A DNA stretch of 64,000 nucleotides from Alteribacter keqinensis (GTDB lineage: Bacteria > Bacillota > Bacilli > Bacillales > Salisediminibacteriaceae), in assembly GCF_003710255.1 (NCBI RefSeq), contig NZ_RHIB01000001.1, forward strand, positions 1,488,001-1,552,000, in the 5' to 3' direction. The stretch's first letter is position 1; every line of letters begins with the position of its first letter. The position numbers were made by a program, and so were the translations under genes. Positions 51,248 to 59,061 of this stretch are shown piece after piece. The notes under the pieces were generated by a model. The model was not told the DNA's origin and searched no databases. It saw only the letters and a program-made list of their open reading frames with translations.

Positions 51248-52024
51248 CTACTTCCCTGTAAATCGAGGTTTCCGCTTCTCCAAAAACGCCTGCATGCCTT
51301 CCTTCTGGTCAAGTGACGAGAACAGCAGATAGAAGTTTTTCCGTTCCAGTTCCATACCTTCTTGCAATGGCTGATCCACGGCTTTGTTTGCTGCCTCTTT
51401 AATGAGCCTTACTGCCAGCGGCGGCTGCTCGGCGAGGCGTTTTGCAAACTTCATCGTCTCTTCCATCACCAGTTCCGGTGCGATTAGACGGTTCACAAGC
51501 CCGCACGCCAGTGCTTTTTTTGCCGGAATCGTATCCCCCGTCCAGAGGTATTCAAGCGCTTTTGTTTTCCCCATTGCTTTTGTGAGCCGCTGTGTTCCCC
51601 CTGCACCCGGCATCACTGCGAGGTTTACTTCCGGAAAGCGGAAATCAACAGTCTCGGAGGCAAAAAGGAGATCGCAATTCAACGCAAGCTCAAAGCCGCC
51701 TCCGAATACAAAACCGCTTACAGCCCCTATGACCGGTTTTTTCACATACGCCATCCGGTCCCACTGGGCAAATTGATTGAGAAGCTCAAGACTGACCGCA
51801 TCATCATTGGCCATTTCTTCAATGTCTGCACCTGCTGCAAAAGCACGGTCAGAGCCTGTGAGCACAATGACACGAATCGTGTCATCCCGGTCATACACAA
51901 ACAGCTGCTCAACGACCTCATCGACCATTTTGCGATTCAATGCATTGTAGACGTCCGGACGGTAGAGCTGAATGACGCCAACCGGGCCTTCCGTCCAATG
52001 CCTGATCGTCTCTTTAAGACTCAT
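51248..52024 (-). CDS. paaF: Enoyl-CoA hydratase (2,3-dehydroadipyl-CoA)
   Basis: Crotonase-family hydratase of 258 residues. AFAAGADIEEMAND near 61 and AVSGFVFGGGFELALNCD near 99 form the oxyanion hole; PEVNLAVMPGAGGTQRL carries a small residue where typical hydratases have their second Glu, the first Glu being in FRFPEV. It probably hydrates dehydroadipyl-CoA. I use ATG 52024, nine bases after GGTG, which overlaps the EthD-protein gene by 11 bases; GTG 52036 is an alternative. Confidence 0.87.
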   Translation of the reverse strand: MSLKETIRHWTEGPVGVIQLYRPDVYNALNRKMVDEVVEQLFVYDRDDTIRVIVLTGSDRAFAAGADIEEMANDDAVSLELLNQFAQWDRMAYVKKPVIGAVSGFVFGGGFELALNCDLLFASETVDFRFPEVNLAVMPGAGGTQRLTKAMGKTKALEYLWTGDTIPAKKALACGLVNRLIAPELVMEETMKFAKRLAEQPPLAVRLIKEAANKAVDQPLQEGMELERKNFYLLFSSLDQKEGMQAFLEKRKPRFTGK

Positions 52025-52325
52025 CGACTTCTTCACCGATCATCATAGTCACAAGACTGCCGGCAAATCCCATAAGGTCTTTCCCGCTTGCTTTAGCTTC
52101 ATCGGTTTTCATCGCTTTTCTTAGTGACTCATGATCGTCGTAGTACATTTCGCAAAGAAGGTGATAGTCACTTTCTCCGCCCATCGGTGAGCCAACGATT
52201 TTTGTTACTTCCATTTTTCTCAGACCCGGGATCTTCTCTGTAATTGGTGCGTGTGTGTTAAAGTAGTGCTCATCAAATTCCTCTTTGTTTTCCGGATTCT
52301 TGTAAAGTGCGATTAGTTTTACCAT
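52014..52325 (-). CDS. EthD-family protein
   Basis: A 103-residue ferredoxin-fold (dimeric alpha-beta barrel) protein: MVKLIALYKNPENKEEFDEH, HAPITEKIPGLRKMEV, then YHLLCEMYYDDHESLRKAMK. EthD proteins occur in ether- and aromatic-degradation operons with unknown or accessory roles; in Bacillus paa operons one often follows paaD. ATG 52325 has AAGGG eight bases upstream; the GTG three codons earlier overlaps that site. Confidence 0.87.
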   Translation of the reverse strand: MVKLIALYKNPENKEEFDEHYFNTHAPITEKIPGLRKMEVTKIVGSPMGGESDYHLLCEMYYDDHESLRKAMKTDEAKASGKDLMGFAGSLVTMMIGEEVDES

Positions 52326-52354
52326 GTTAAACACCCTTTCATATTTTAGTAGTT

Positions 52355-52852
52355 TTATATATTTGCAACCGGCTTCATGGCTTCAAAAGGATTCTTGCAG
52401 CTCCGGCAGTACAAAATACTTCTGCATGCTGTCGGACCGAAGATGTTTTCCATCGTTGTATAGGTCGATCCGCAATAGGGGCAGTCAATATGCCACGGCT
52501 CACCAGGCGTATGTTCTGACGGAGGCGGCGCAATGCCGTATACTTTCAGCTTTTCTTTTCCTCCTTCAGAGATAGAATCCGTCGTCCAGGGAGGGTCATA
52601 TACATATTTCACTTCCACCTCGTCGATCCCTTCTAATCCAATGACAGCGTTTACAATATTCTTTTTAATAATATCAAGAGCCGGGCAGCCGACAAAGGTC
52701 GGTTTTGCCTGAATACGAGCTTTCGTTCCTTCCACTTCCACTGTATCGAGCATCCCCAGCTCAACGATGCTGATCGAGGGGATTTCAGGGTCTTTCACTT
52801 CCTGAAGCACTGCCCTAATTTCTTCAACCAGTTGTGCGCGTTCAATGACCAC
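52355..52852 (-). CDS. paaD: PaaD (MIP18/DUF59-family) assembly factor
   Basis: A 165-residue protein with an N-terminal DUF59 domain (VKDPEIPSISIVELGMLDTV near 15 and VGCPALDIIKKNIV near 54) and a C-terminal zinc-ribbon-like half (DCPYCGSTY near 120, LYCRSCKNPFEAMKP near 148). PaaD is needed for the ring-epoxidising complex, probably for Fe-S or metal maturation. GTG 52852 has GGGGG seven bases upstream; ATG 52870 lacks a site. It follows paaC by 83 bases. Confidence 0.92.
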   Translation of the reverse strand: MVIERAQLVEEIRAVLQEVKDPEIPSISIVELGMLDTVEVEGTKARIQAKPTFVGCPALDIIKKNIVNAVIGLEGIDEVEVKYVYDPPWTTDSISEGGKEKLKVYGIAPPPSEHTPGEPWHIDCPYCGSTYTTMENIFGPTACRSILYCRSCKNPFEAMKPVANI

Positions 52853-52935
52853 CTTACTTCCCCCTCTCATTTTTACAGATGTCAGGCTTTTGCCTCAGTG
52901 CCATTCGCTTCTCGCGCTGGTGACTGCACTCACTA

Positions 52936-53766
52936 TTACCAGCTTGTGACCGGATCTGTCCTGTACACTTCTGAAAGGATGGATAAAGCCTGGTTAAGAT
53001 CTTCTGTATGTTCGCCCATCCGGCCGTTTCCGCTTTTCATTCCCGGTTTCCGCTCAATCTTGTAGTCAACTTCGCTAAGAATATGCTGTACTTTCTCCAC
53101 CCATCGGTCTCTAAGATTCTGTTCACTTGAAATGAGGCTGTACTCATTCATAGCTTCACCTTCAGGTCCGAGGGTCAGCACACCATCAAATTCATCCCAT
53201 ACCCGCTCAATCGCCGCTTCCATCCGCTGTCTCGCTTCCGGAGTGGATTGCATTAGCTGCTTAAACCACAGCTCCCAGTGCATCAGGTGATAATATTCTT
53301 CTCCGATCACCCGGCGTGCAATGTGGGCGAGGGGCTTGTAGGAAGAGTCTTTCAGGCTTTGAAGGCGGATCGTTTTGGCATAATCGTAGAAAAGGTTGCG
53401 TACAACTGCGAACGCCCAGTCGTAATCAGGCTTCTCCAGGTACGTTCCTGTTCCGTTCTTTTCTTCCAGAATGATCGCGTTCCGGTATTCCACAGGGTTA
53501 CGGAGATGACTGATATCGTCTGCTTTTCCCTCCCCCAGTTCTTCAAGGAGCTGATAATACATAACAGCGTGTCCCATTGTATCCTGACTTATGGAAGAGA
53601 AAGCTACGTCTTCTTCTATGTGTGGGGCAAGACCGAGCCATTCGGAACCGCGGTATGCAATCATGAAGTCATCATCGGCAAGCTGGTAAAGAAGAGCTTT
53701 GGCCGCTTCATATGCTTTCGTATGTTGTTTGAGTTCTTCTTTCGTTTCAAAAATCAACGCTTCCAC
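52936..53766 (-). CDS. paaC: Phenylacetyl-CoA 1,2-epoxidase subunit PaaC
   Basis: Structural, ferritin-like partner of PaaA in the multicomponent epoxidase. 276 residues, largely helical: LLYQLADDDFMIAYRGSEWL, FSSISQDTMGHAVMYYQLL near 57 and GEEYYHLMHWELWFKQLM near 155. It lies three bases after paaB in the operon. The PaaC helical bundle lacks a complete di-iron ligand set in characterised proteins. Confidence 0.94.
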   Translation of the reverse strand: MEALIFETKEELKQHTKAYEAAKALLYQLADDDFMIAYRGSEWLGLAPHIEEDVAFSSISQDTMGHAVMYYQLLEELGEGKADDISHLRNPVEYRNAIILEEKNGTGTYLEKPDYDWAFAVVRNLFYDYAKTIRLQSLKDSSYKPLAHIARRVIGEEYYHLMHWELWFKQLMQSTPEARQRMEAAIERVWDEFDGVLTLGPEGEAMNEYSLISSEQNLRDRWVEKVQHILSEVDYKIERKPGMKSGNGRMGEHTEDLNQALSILSEVYRTDPVTSW

Positions 53767-53769
53767 CTC

Positions 53770-54093
53770 CTATTTGAGAAGACTCTTTTCTGTAAATTGT
53801 TCCTGCTCGTACTCACGCCATTTTTTCTTTAAATAGCCGTATCCTTTTGTTTCACGGTAGCTCTTATTATCAAGGCGGGTCAGCACTTGGCGTTCCTCTT
53901 CACCAAGGCTTGAGATATCACTGCGCTTTACGACCCAGATGTTTACGCACGGCTCTCTTCTGAGGAAGTTTTCCTTCGCCATGACCATGGCCATCTCCTT
54001 ATTCGGGGCAAGAAGGCTGAACTGGTGCTGAAAAGGAGCCATCTGATTTCGCTTGCTGAACACTTCGTATTCTTCGTAAAATTCATTGCTCAT
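53770..54093 (-). CDS. paaB: Phenylacetyl-CoA 1,2-epoxidase subunit PaaB
   Basis: A 107-residue small subunit: YEVFSKRNQMAPFQHQFSLL, then APNKEMAMVMAKENFLRREP and VNIWVVKRSDI. It bridges PaaAC units in the complex. Its ATG immediately follows the paaA stop. Confidence 0.94.
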   Translation of the reverse strand: MSNEFYEEYEVFSKRNQMAPFQHQFSLLAPNKEMAMVMAKENFLRREPCVNIWVVKRSDISSLGEEERQVLTRLDNKSYRETKGYGYLKKKWREYEQEQFTEKSLLK

Positions 54094-55068
54094 TTAGTGC
54101 GCCTCCTTCACTGCCGGGTTTGCAAGGGCATCACGGACCCACGCTGTATTTTCATAGGACGTAGTGCGAAGATCAAGGCGTTCTTTTGACATCGGCCCAT
54201 GACCGGTAACGATTTTTTTGAATTCTTCCCAGTCAGGCTGTTCGTAGATCCACTCGCCTTTTTCTTCATCATAATGCATTGTTTCATCGGGAATCTTGAG
54301 GCCGATTGATTTGATTCTCGGAACGTACTTATTAAAAAATTCCTGACGGAGGTCTTCATTCGTTTTCGTACGGATTTTGTATTTAATGTTTTTGTTTACG
54401 TGTGACTTCCCGACGTTTTCCTTCGAGCGCGGGCCGAAGAACATGAGAAGTGCATGCCACCAGTCATCAAGGGATTTTTGAATCATGGCACGCTGCTCTT
54501 CAGAACCTTCTGCGAGTGCCAGAATGATGCTTTCCCCGTGCTGGGCATGGAACACTTCTTCTGCACAGATACGCTGGAGCGCTCTTGCATATGGTCCGTA
54601 TGAGCTGTTTAACGACATGCTCTGGGTAATAATTGCTGCTCCGTCGACAAGCCAGGCAATAATCCCAGCATCACCCCACGTCGGTGCCTTCATATGAAAC
54701 ACATTGTGGAATTTGAGACGGCCGCTGAACAGGTCCTTTAAGATATCTTCACGATTTCGTCCAAGTGGCTTCATCAGATCTTCCGCAACACGCAGAAGAA
54801 GCTGGCCGTGGCCCATCTCGTCCTGAACTTTTGCCATGATGGCGAGTTTGCGGTGCAGTGTCGGTGCTTTAGGAACCCACTCCTTTTCTGGAAGCGCTCC
54901 CATAATTTCGCTCACTGCATGCATACTGATCAGTCTGATAAGTGCTTCTCTATAATCGTCTGGCATCCAGTCATCTGCTTCAATCCGCTCTCCAGCTTCA
55001 ATTCTTTCCATGAACCGCTGGTACTTTTCCTCGTAAGAGAGGTCTGTAGTCATCATTTTCAACACCAT
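54094..55068 (-). CDS. paaA: Phenylacetyl-CoA 1,2-epoxidase catalytic subunit PaaA
   Basis: Di-iron catalytic subunit that epoxidises the aromatic ring of phenylacetyl-CoA. In 324 residues the ligands are visible in MAKVQDEMGHGQLLLRVAED near 83-95 (ExxH) and RICAEEVFHAQHGESIIL near 168-180. It is the first gene of the operon, from ATG 55068 with AAGGAGG seven bases upstream, behind a near-consensus promoter. The reductase PaaE, which feeds electrons to PaaA in proteobacteria, is not encoded in the window. Confidence 0.95.
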   Translation of the reverse strand: MVLKMMTTDLSYEEKYQRFMERIEAGERIEADDWMPDDYREALIRLISMHAVSEIMGALPEKEWVPKAPTLHRKLAIMAKVQDEMGHGQLLLRVAEDLMKPLGRNREDILKDLFSGRLKFHNVFHMKAPTWGDAGIIAWLVDGAAIITQSMSLNSSYGPYARALQRICAEEVFHAQHGESIILALAEGSEEQRAMIQKSLDDWWHALLMFFGPRSKENVGKSHVNKNIKYKIRTKTNEDLRQEFFNKYVPRIKSIGLKIPDETMHYDEEKGEWIYEQPDWEEFKKIVTGHGPMSKERLDLRTTSYENTAWVRDALANPAVKEAH

Positions 55069-55084
55069 GCCGGCTCCTCCTTTA

Positions 55085-55133
55085 TATAACGTTTATTTAA
55101 CGTCATTATATATTTGTGTAATAAATAATGCAA
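55085..55133 (-). promoter_or_regulatory. paaA promoter and putative operator
   Basis: TTGCAT (55128-55133), 17-base spacer, TATAAT (55105-55110) on the minus strand, then two CGTTA words in direct order between 55085 and 55103: CGTTAAAT and, at 55085-55092, AACGTTAT. The position just after the -10 suits a repressor site. The same words occur at the phenylalanine dehydrogenase operon and paaX promoters. Confidence 0.78.
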
Positions 55134-55338
55134 TAATTATTTGAAAATTCTTAACCGTGAGGGTGATTTTATTGATATTGAGGATGTTTCGGGACATCTT
55201 GCGGGGCGATTCGAGCTGATTGACGGCTTTCTTTCAATTATTAACTGGTTGGGGTTATTATTTAACGTGTTGGGTAGTCAGGGGGGCTGATTCAGGTGAT
55301 TGAAAAAGCAGAGAGGCGTTCGTAATAAGGATGTGGAA
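55134..55338. other. Intergenic region upstream of the paaA promoter
   Basis: No gene, hairpin or recognised repeat here. It leads into the 21-bp tandem repeat. Confidence 0.35.
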
Positions 55339-55464
55339 GTTTTTATGGAGAACTATTTGTGTTTTATGCAGGACTTTAGTGGATTTATAGAGAACTTGGG
55401 CTTGTTTACGCAGAACTATCAGACATTTATGGAGACTTCGCCATCACTTAAAGAGAATTCGTCA
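55339..55464 (+). repeat. Six-unit 21-bp tandem repeat
   Basis: Six head-to-tail units of exactly 21 bases with consensus nnnTTTATGGAGAACTAnnnn: GTTTTTATGGAGAACTATTT, TGTTTTATGCAGGACTTTAG, GGATTTATAGAGAACTTGGG, TTGTTTACGCAGAACTATCA, ACATTTATGGAGACTTCGCC and TCACTTAAAGAGAATTCGTC (first 20 bases of each). One plus-strand frame stays open and would read as heptads of the type xFMENYx, but there is no good start signal for it. Confidence 0.8.
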
Positions 55465-55557
55465 CTATGTGACACCTCTTCCGTCCCCGCCTCTCCTCCT
55501 CACTAAAAAAAATTTCTCTTAAAAGGAAAAAACGACCTTTAAATGGGTCTGCCTCAC

Positions 55558-55584
55558 TAAAAAAAGCGGGGCTCCATGCCCCGC
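55558..55584 (-). terminator. Terminator of phoH
   Basis: GCGGGGC - five-base loop - GCCCCGC and seven T residues on the minus strand, immediately after the phoH stop. Confidence 0.92.
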
Positions 55585-55588
55585 GCTT

Positions 55589-56920
55589 CTACAACAAATC
55601 CGCTGCCATCTGGGCAAGGCCGGACCGCTCGCCTTTTTCCAGCTTCACGTGAGCCGTCTGTCCCTGGGATTTCAACCGCTCAGCTACATACGTTAATCCG
55701 TTGGTGTATTCATCAAGATACGGATGGTCAATTTGTTTCGGGTCACCCATGAGCACAATCTTACTTCCTTCGCCGACACGGGTAAGAATTGTCTTCACCT
55801 CATGCTTCGTCAGGTTCTGGGCTTCATCGATAATGATAAACTGGTCCGGAATACTGCGTCCCCGGATATACGTAAGAGCCTCAACCTGAAGAGATCCCAT
55901 GCCTGCAAGAATTTTGTCCAATTCTCCAGGCTTCTTCGCATTGAAGAGATACTCAAGGTTATCATAGATCGGCTGCATCCACGGCCGGAGCTTTTCTTCT
56001 TTTTCCCCCGGCAGATAACCGATGTCTTTCCCCACGGGAACAACCGGGCGGGCGACTAGCAGCTTTTTGTACTTCTGCAGGTCCTCAGTCTGGTACAGTC
56101 CCGCTGCCAGAGAGAGGAGTGTTTTTCCGGTACCCGCTTTCCCTGCAAGCGTCACGAGCGGGATGTCATCCCGGGTTAAAAGGTCCAGCGCCATTCGCTG
56201 CTGCACGTTTCGAGCTCGGATTCCCCAGATCGGATCCTCATTTGCAATAAACAGTTCCACATAATCATTATCTTTGTCCATTTTTCCAAGGGCGGAACGG
56301 GAAGGAGCAGATTCGTCACGGAAGATAAAAAACTGATGGGGCTGGGTAATTGTCCGTGTAAAGTCCTTCTTTCCGAGCTTACGTTTCTCAAACAGCTCAT
56401 CCATCTTTTTCGGTGCAAGATACTTTTCTTCGTATCCTTTATACATCCGGTCAAACTGAACAACACGGTCGCTCAAGAAGTCTTCTGTAGGAAGCCCCAG
56501 AGCATCAGCCTTTACCCGCATCAGCGCGTCTTTACTCACAAGGACAACTTTTCTGCCGCCGGTTTTCCTTTCTTCTTCTTCTATTTTAATATTCAGCGCC
56601 ACAGCCAGGATTCGGTTATCATTGGTCATTTCCAGAAAGGTCTGTTTCATTTTCTCAAAGGAACGGTGATTAAGTTCTACGGTGAGTGTTCCCCCGCTCG
56701 GCAGACTCACACCAAGGTGCAGCTTTCCTCTTTCTCTGAATTCATCAAGCAGTCTCGCCACCTGACGAGCATTCCTTCCTATTTCATCCATATATCGTTT
56801 CTTTGAATCGACTTCCTCCAGCACAACGGCGGGGATGACGATATCATGTTCGTGAAAGGAATAAATCGCAAGCGGATCTTGAAGCAGGACATTTGTATCG
56901 AGGACGTAAATGTTTTTCAA
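55589..56920 (-). CDS. ylaK: PhoH family PIN-ATPase
   Basis: Two-domain protein of 443 residues: an N-terminal PIN nuclease-like domain (MKNIYVLDTNVLLQDP, acidic residues also in VVLEEVDSKKRYMDE and SKDALMRVKADAL) and a C-terminal PhoH ATPase (Walker A in LAGKAGTGKTLLSLAAG near 258, Walker B FIIIDEAQN near 353). Combined RNA-unwinding and nuclease activity is reported for such fusions. The start is TTG 56920, seven bases after AGGAGG; ATG 56941 lies upstream of that site. It equals YlaK of B. subtilis in size and context (next to ylaJ and ylaL). Confidence 0.94.
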   Translation of the reverse strand: MKNIYVLDTNVLLQDPLAIYSFHEHDIVIPAVVLEEVDSKKRYMDEIGRNARQVARLLDEFRERGKLHLGVSLPSGGTLTVELNHRSFEKMKQTFLEMTNDNRILAVALNIKIEEEERKTGGRKVVLVSKDALMRVKADALGLPTEDFLSDRVVQFDRMYKGYEEKYLAPKKMDELFEKRKLGKKDFTRTITQPHQFFIFRDESAPSRSALGKMDKDNDYVELFIANEDPIWGIRARNVQQRMALDLLTRDDIPLVTLAGKAGTGKTLLSLAAGLYQTEDLQKYKKLLVARPVVPVGKDIGYLPGEKEEKLRPWMQPIYDNLEYLFNAKKPGELDKILAGMGSLQVEALTYIRGRSIPDQFIIIDEAQNLTKHEVKTILTRVGEGSKIVLMGDPKQIDHPYLDEYTNGLTYVAERLKSQGQTAHVKLEKGERSGLAQMAADLL

Positions 56921-57088
56921 CTTCTCGCCTCCTGGTTTCAATTGGAATGCAGAACATCAGCCGGAATGAATAAAGCGGTCTCTTCTACTTTTCAGCCTTT
57001 CCTTTACTCCTAATGTATGTGAAAGAGAATAAAGATAGACGCTAAAACAAACAATAGGTAAAACACCTTTTGAAATGAGGGATTCCCT

Positions 57089-57712
57089 TTGAAGAAATGG
57101 ATAATAACACTACTTGTTCTCTCCATTGCCGCAACGGGCTGTCAGCCGGCCGATGACGGGCAAAATGATGAAGATCCTCTGGAAGGACAAAGTTATAATG
57201 AACCGACTGAAAACCCGTATAACCAATGGGGTGGCCATAACGCCAATGTGATTGCCAACCACCTCGCACACCTTTGTACCCAGCTTCCGGAAGTAAGCCA
57301 TGCAACGGCTGTCGTCCTGGGCCCTTATGCTGTAGTAGGGCTGGACATTGAGCCTGATATGGATCAGAGTGATGCCGGACAGGTTAAATATGCTGCCACT
57401 GAGACTCTTGCCGATGACCCATACGGAGCCGAGGCCCTTGTAACGGCAGACCCTGACATCACCGCTCGTCTTAACGAAATGCAAAAGGATATTGCAGACG
57501 GGAAACCAGTATCAGGTATTATGGAAGAACTGGCTGCCATTGTCGGCAGGCTGATGCCGGTTACTCCAGGACCCGAGCACCGTAAAGATACAGAAGGCGA
57601 CCCAAGTGACGTAAACGATGACCGCCTTAACAATCAGCGTCAGAATGAACTCGAAGACGTACAGAACAAGCAAAGTAAAGGACGTAAAAATAAGCTGAAA
57701 AAAGGCGAATAA
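57089..57712 (+). CDS. ylaJ: YhcN/YlaJ family sporulation lipoprotein
   Basis: A 207-residue exported lipoprotein; lipobox SIAATGC at about 13-18. The YhcN/YlaJ domain (HLCTQLPEVSHATAVVLGPY near 60, AVVGLDIEPDM, then ETLADDPYGAEALVTADPDI) resembles secreted BON-like spore proteins. The C-terminal 45 residues are charged and low-complexity. In B. subtilis YlaJ and YhcN are sporulation proteins of the forespore/inner membrane. TTG 57089 has GAGGG seven bases upstream. It is a single-gene unit. Confidence 0.93.
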   Translation: MKKWIITLLVLSIAATGCQPADDGQNDEDPLEGQSYNEPTENPYNQWGGHNANVIANHLAHLCTQLPEVSHATAVVLGPYAVVGLDIEPDMDQSDAGQVKYAATETLADDPYGAEALVTADPDITARLNEMQKDIADGKPVSGIMEELAAIVGRLMPVTPGPEHRKDTEGDPSDVNDDRLNNQRQNELEDVQNKQSKGRKNKLKKGE

Positions 57713-57730
57713 CTAAATGTTTGAAAAGGT

Positions 57731-57760
57731 GTCTGAAACAAACGTTTCGGGCATTTTTTC
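57731..57760 (+). terminator. Terminator of ylaJ
   Basis: GTCTGAAAC - AAAC - GTTTCGGGC (two G-U pairs) then ATTTTTT. Confidence 0.8.
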
Positions 57761-57797
57761 TTATCTTCGTTTTCCGTATCGACTGAGGGTACATCTA

Positions 57798-57838
57798 AAA
57801 AAAACTGCCCCAACCAGAATGGTTATGAGACAGTTTCT
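57798..57838 (-). terminator. Terminator of ylaL
   Basis: AAACTG...AACC pairs with GGTT...CAGTTT, read on the minus strand and followed by eight T residues, a few bases after the ylaL stop. Confidence 0.75.
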
Positions 57839-57843
57839 ATAAA

Positions 57844-58299
57844 TCAAAGGGTACGGACCGCTTCCAGTACCTGTCGGTCAAGTTTATCCGCAGCTTCTTT
57901 ATCATACGTTTTTTCATACTTAGGCTCTTGTGAAATCCGTGATCCGTAAAACATCACATCACGAACTTCTTCAACCTGAATTTCAACGAGAGCAAGCTTT
58001 AGAGGTACACCTTCCATTTTTTCACTGAGGATCTTTGCACTGCCGGCAACGGAGTATGTAGAGCCATTGCCAACAAGAGTGAGTGTCACTTTCGGCTGCT
58101 GCCGGATGTTTTCTACAATTCGGGAACGGTTATCGACTGCAAAGCGAATGGCTTCTCTGTGCGGCGCAAATACCCAGCTGATGGCATTCACATTCGGTCC
58201 GGCTGTTTCATAGTCCACTGTAGCGAGTGTTACATAGCGCTCCTGCTGCAAGAGAGGAAGTAATTCTTCGGTTAAGGATGTTTCTACTTGATTTGCCAT
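57844..58299 (-). CDS. ylaL: Pyridoxamine 5'-phosphate oxidase-family protein YlaL
   Basis: Split-barrel flavin-binding-type protein of 151 residues: LQQERYVTLATVDYETAGPN, then ISWVFAPHREAIRFAVDNRS, then QQPKVTLTLVGNGSTYSVAG. Members of this group bind FMN, F420 or heme; the substrate is unknown and it is too short for a true PNPOx. ATG 58299 has AAAGGAGG ten bases upstream, so the eight-residue longer start is rejected. Confidence 0.9.
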   Translation of the reverse strand: MANQVETSLTEELLPLLQQERYVTLATVDYETAGPNVNAISWVFAPHREAIRFAVDNRSRIVENIRQQPKVTLTLVGNGSTYSVAGSAKILSEKMEGVPLKLALVEIQVEEVRDVMFYGSRISQEPKYEKTYDKEAADKLDRQVLEAVRTL

Positions 58300-58410
58300 G
58301 AATATATCGCCTCCTTTGTCCATTATAATACTACTATACCTAGATTTTCATGAAGATAAAACTGCAGTTTCATTAAACCCTGGTAAAAATGCGTAACCGG
58401 AGGGGAAAAC

Positions 58411-58764
58411 ATGAGTGGGCCGTTTAAAGATAAAAGCGAGATCGAGCATCTCGTAAAAAAACTCGAGTACTATACAAGGCGCCTTGAGAAGCTGGAACAC
58501 CTGGATCATAATATGGACAAAATTAATTATGCCCTGGAAAGGGCAAAAATACGGGATATCCTCTTAAATTACACAAATCCGAGGCGTGTTTTCATGATGA
58601 ACATTCTAGTCGGTATTGGACGGGGGCTCGGGTTGACCATCGGAACGGTTGTGGTCATTTCCCTTGTTGGGCTTATTCTGCGCCAGTTTGTGGACCTGCC
58701 TCTTATCGGCGACTGGATCTCCACTCTTCTCCAGTACGTGGACTCCCGGGCAAATCCGTCGTAA
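58411..58764 (+). CDS. DUF5665 membrane protein
   Basis: A 117-residue protein: N-terminal soluble part with a coiled-coil-like helix (EIEHLVKKLEYYTRRLEKLE, near 10-30), then two hydrophobic segments (about 62-90 and 95-108) around IGRGLGLTIGTVVVISLVGL and DLPLIGDWISTLL. This agrees with DUF5665 proteins of Firmicutes, which have no known function. ATG 58411 has CCGGAGGGG upstream. It has no counterpart in the ylaI-ylaL block of B. subtilis that I remember. Confidence 0.85.
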   Translation: MSGPFKDKSEIEHLVKKLEYYTRRLEKLEHLDHNMDKINYALERAKIRDILLNYTNPRRVFMMNILVGIGRGLGLTIGTVVVISLVGLILRQFVDLPLIGDWISTLLQYVDSRANPS

Positions 58765-58822
58765 TTTTTGTCTGATTATCTCTATCCCATCTCTTTAACC
58801 GAAAGCTCTATTTTAAACTCAG

Positions 58823-58912
58823 GTGTTGATTAACGTTGTAATCTCTTTCCGCGGGGTGCCGGTGTTCTCCCTGGGCTAAGCTGTGAAGTGTGTTGGGCAC
58901 TCCGCGTTGATC
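58823..58912. repeat. Truncated intergenic repeat with GTGTTGATT end
   Basis: Starts GTGTTGATTAACG, contains TCTTTCCGCGGGGTGCCGG and GGGCACTCCGCGTTGATCA, so it keeps one end of the element at 3278-3477 and an altered other end. Confidence 0.5.
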
Positions 58913-59061
58913 ATTTTAAAGACATAAGTCCCCATGTAAAAAAGGCGTAATTTTTTTGATACAATCGTTCAAATACACTGATTCTGTTATACTGTAAAGG
59001 AAGACTCAAATTATCCAACTTCACTTTATAGTATAAAAAGTCAAAAAAATAGAGGTGTCGC

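Noticed and set aside
55300-55506. Small protein made of heptads (FMENYx type)
   Set aside because: The frame is a by-product of a 21-bp tandem repeat whose period is a multiple of three; TTG start without a good binding site and a frayed end.
57110-57484. 124-codon minus-strand frame opposite ylaJ
   Set aside because: Antisense shadow of a clearly coding lipoprotein gene; no start signal or family resemblance.
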